From positions 1 to 6,830 of the forward strand of contig CANGSN010000170.1 in NCBI GenBank assembly GCA_947455805.1: a DNA stretch of 6,830 nt, given 5' to 3'. Positions 5,855 to 6,830 of the stretch are shown one piece after another. Under the pieces are notes generated by a model. The model worked only from the letters and a program-made list of their open reading frames with translations. It was not told the origin of the DNA and searched no databases. The DNA comes from Planctomycetota bacterium. GTDB lineage: Bacteria; Planctomycetota; UBA1135; UBA2386. How positions within the stretch are numbered: position 1 is the stretch's first letter; every line of letters starts with the position of its first letter. A program made the translations under genes and the position numbers.

Positions 5855-6830
5855 GAGCGAGCGCTCGCGGGTTGGGGTGGGGGACGACGCAGCCGCGATC
5901 CGCTGCTCGGCGCTGCGCCTGGCCTCCGCATCGGCCGCCAGCACGTCGGAAAGCGAGCGGATCGGCCGCGGTCGCCGTTCGCGCAGCACGTCGGCGACCA
6001 GTGCGGTGATCGCGGGGAACGGGATGCGGCCGGCGAGGAATGCAGCGGTCGCCACTTCGTCGGCGGCGTTCAGCCGGGCGCCGCTGTCGCCACCGTCGCG
6101 CATCGCCTCGTAGGCGAGGCCCACGGCCGGATAACGCGCGGGCTCGAACGGCGCGAACTCGAGGCTGCGCCAGCGCAGCGGATCGAACGGCTGGAAGCCG
6201 AACGGCAGGCGCTCAGGGTGGCCGAGGCAGTAGAGGATGGGCACGCGCATGTCGGGCACGCCGCACTGCGCCAGGATCGAGCCGTCGACGAACTCGACCA
6301 TCGAGTGCACGATGCTCTGCGGGTGCAGCACGACCTCGATGCGCTCTGCTGGCAGGCCGAACAGCCAGTGCGCCTCGAGCACTTCGAACGCCTTGTTCAT
6401 CATCGTGGCGCTGCCGATGGTGATGCGCGGGCCCATCGTCCAGGTCGGGTGCTTCAGCGCTTCCGCCGGCGTGATCGTCGCGAACGTGTCGAGCGCGCGC
6501 ATGCGGAACGGGCCGCCGGAGCCGGTCAGCCAGATGCGGCGCACGGCCTTGCTCGCTTCGCCCTTCAGGCACTGGTGGATCGCGCAGTGCTCGCTGTCGA
6601 CCGGCAGGATCGACGCCCCGCTGCGCTCTGCCAGCGGCATCAGGTACTCGCCGGCGACGACCAGCGACTCCTTGTTGGCGAGCGCCAGCGTGCGTCCGGT
6701 GCGCAGCGTCCACTCCGACGCGGCGAGGCCGGCGGCGCCGGTGATCGCGTTCAGCACGGTGTCGGGCGCGCTCGCCGCGAGCGCCGCCAGCAGGCCGTCG
6801 GCGCCGTGATAGAAGCGGGTGCCGGCGGGC
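5852..6830 (-). CDS. dxr: 1-deoxy-D-xylulose 5-phosphate reductoisomerase (partial, N-terminus outside window)
   Basis: Dxr (IspC) converts 1-deoxy-D-xylulose 5-phosphate to 2-C-methyl-D-erythritol 4-phosphate using NADPH and a divalent metal, the committed step of the MEP isoprenoid pathway, in the cytosol. The visible part is 325 residues; the frame is open through the right edge, and about 60-80 N-terminal residues with the dinucleotide-binding GxTG motif are missing. Visible-residue positions: VLNAITGAAGL (25-35), LALANKESLV (48-57), the metal/substrate motif LPVDSEHCAI (75-84; Asp78 and Glu80 are the metal ligands by homology), LTGSGGPF (101-108), SATMMNK (140-146) with E149 completing the substrate site, and HPQSIVHSMVEFVDGSILAQ (169-188). 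The C-terminal domain has LNAADEVATAAFL (253-265). The GTG at 6757 is not the start: upstream codons (for example GLLAALAASAPDT) continue the conserved fold. One small oddity is Gly139 in ITIGSATMMN, where many homologues have Asp. It is the first visible gene of an operon with rseP and ubiA. Confidence 0.96.
   Translation of the reverse strand, partial: PAGTRFYHGADGLLAALAASAPDTVLNAITGAAGLAASEWTLRTGRTLALANKESLVVAGEYLMPLAERSGASILPVDSEHCAIHQCLKGEASKAVRRIWLTGSGGPFRMRALDTFATITPAEALKHPTWTMGPRITIGSATMMNKAFEVLEAHWLFGLPAERIEVVLHPQSIVHSMVEFVDGSILAQCGVPDMRVPILYCLGHPERLPFGFQPFDPLRWRSLEFAPFEPARYPAVGLAYEAMRDGGDSGARLNAADEVATAAFLAGRIPFPAITALVADVLRERRPRPIRSLSDVLAADAEARRSAEQRIAAASSPTPTRERSL

Noticed and set aside
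5852..6757. Taking the GTG at 6757 as the dxr start, making a short complete gene
   Set aside because: Codons upstream to the window edge continue in frame and fit the conserved Dxr sequence before the NAITGAAG motif, so the gene is simply cut by the window.

Overview
The window is very GC-rich and gene-dense, with short intergenic gaps, strong G/C preference at third codon positions, and no mobile elements, RNA genes or CRISPR arrays that I can see. It looks like ordinary chromosomal DNA of a high-GC bacterium. A long multi-PDZ RseP and an EboC-like UbiA protein suggest Planctomycetota to me. That is an inference from remembered family traits; Myxococcota or another high-GC phylum is not excluded.

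Layout from left to right. (1) A minus-strand gene (76-684) encodes a small single-pass membrane protein of unknown function. (2) Only 22 bp away, cca (707-2065, plus) starts divergently and encodes an HD-domain tRNA nucleotidyltransferase/poly(A) polymerase family enzyme. (3) An uncharacterised plus-strand protein (2109-3056) follows 43 nt later with a clear Shine-Dalgarno, probably co-transcribed with cca. It is charged and helical at the N-terminus and has a disordered Pro/Ala middle and a SHOCT-like C-terminal helical hairpin. (4) A 48-bp convergent gap (3057-3104) holds a GC-rich inverted repeat that could act as a terminator. (5) On the minus strand, dxr (cut by the right edge), rseP and a UbiA-family prenyltransferase form an apparent operon transcribed right to left: dxr and rseP overlap by one base (TGATG), and rseP and ubiA are 27 nt apart.

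Functionally, the right half links isoprenoid supply and membranes. Dxr commits DXP to the MEP pathway, which makes prenyl diphosphates, and a UbiA-family enzyme is the sort of protein that consumes them. RseP is the intramembrane protease that often sits beside dxr in bacterial envelope/isoprenoid clusters. The left half contains tRNA 3'-end maturation and two proteins I cannot assign.

No clearly new multi-gene system is visible. The points most worth a second look are the extra PDZ-like modules in RseP, the non-canonical second motif of the UbiA protein and its place in the dxr-rseP operon, the SHOCT-like protein, and the 22-bp divergent promoter region where both genes lack a Shine-Dalgarno.
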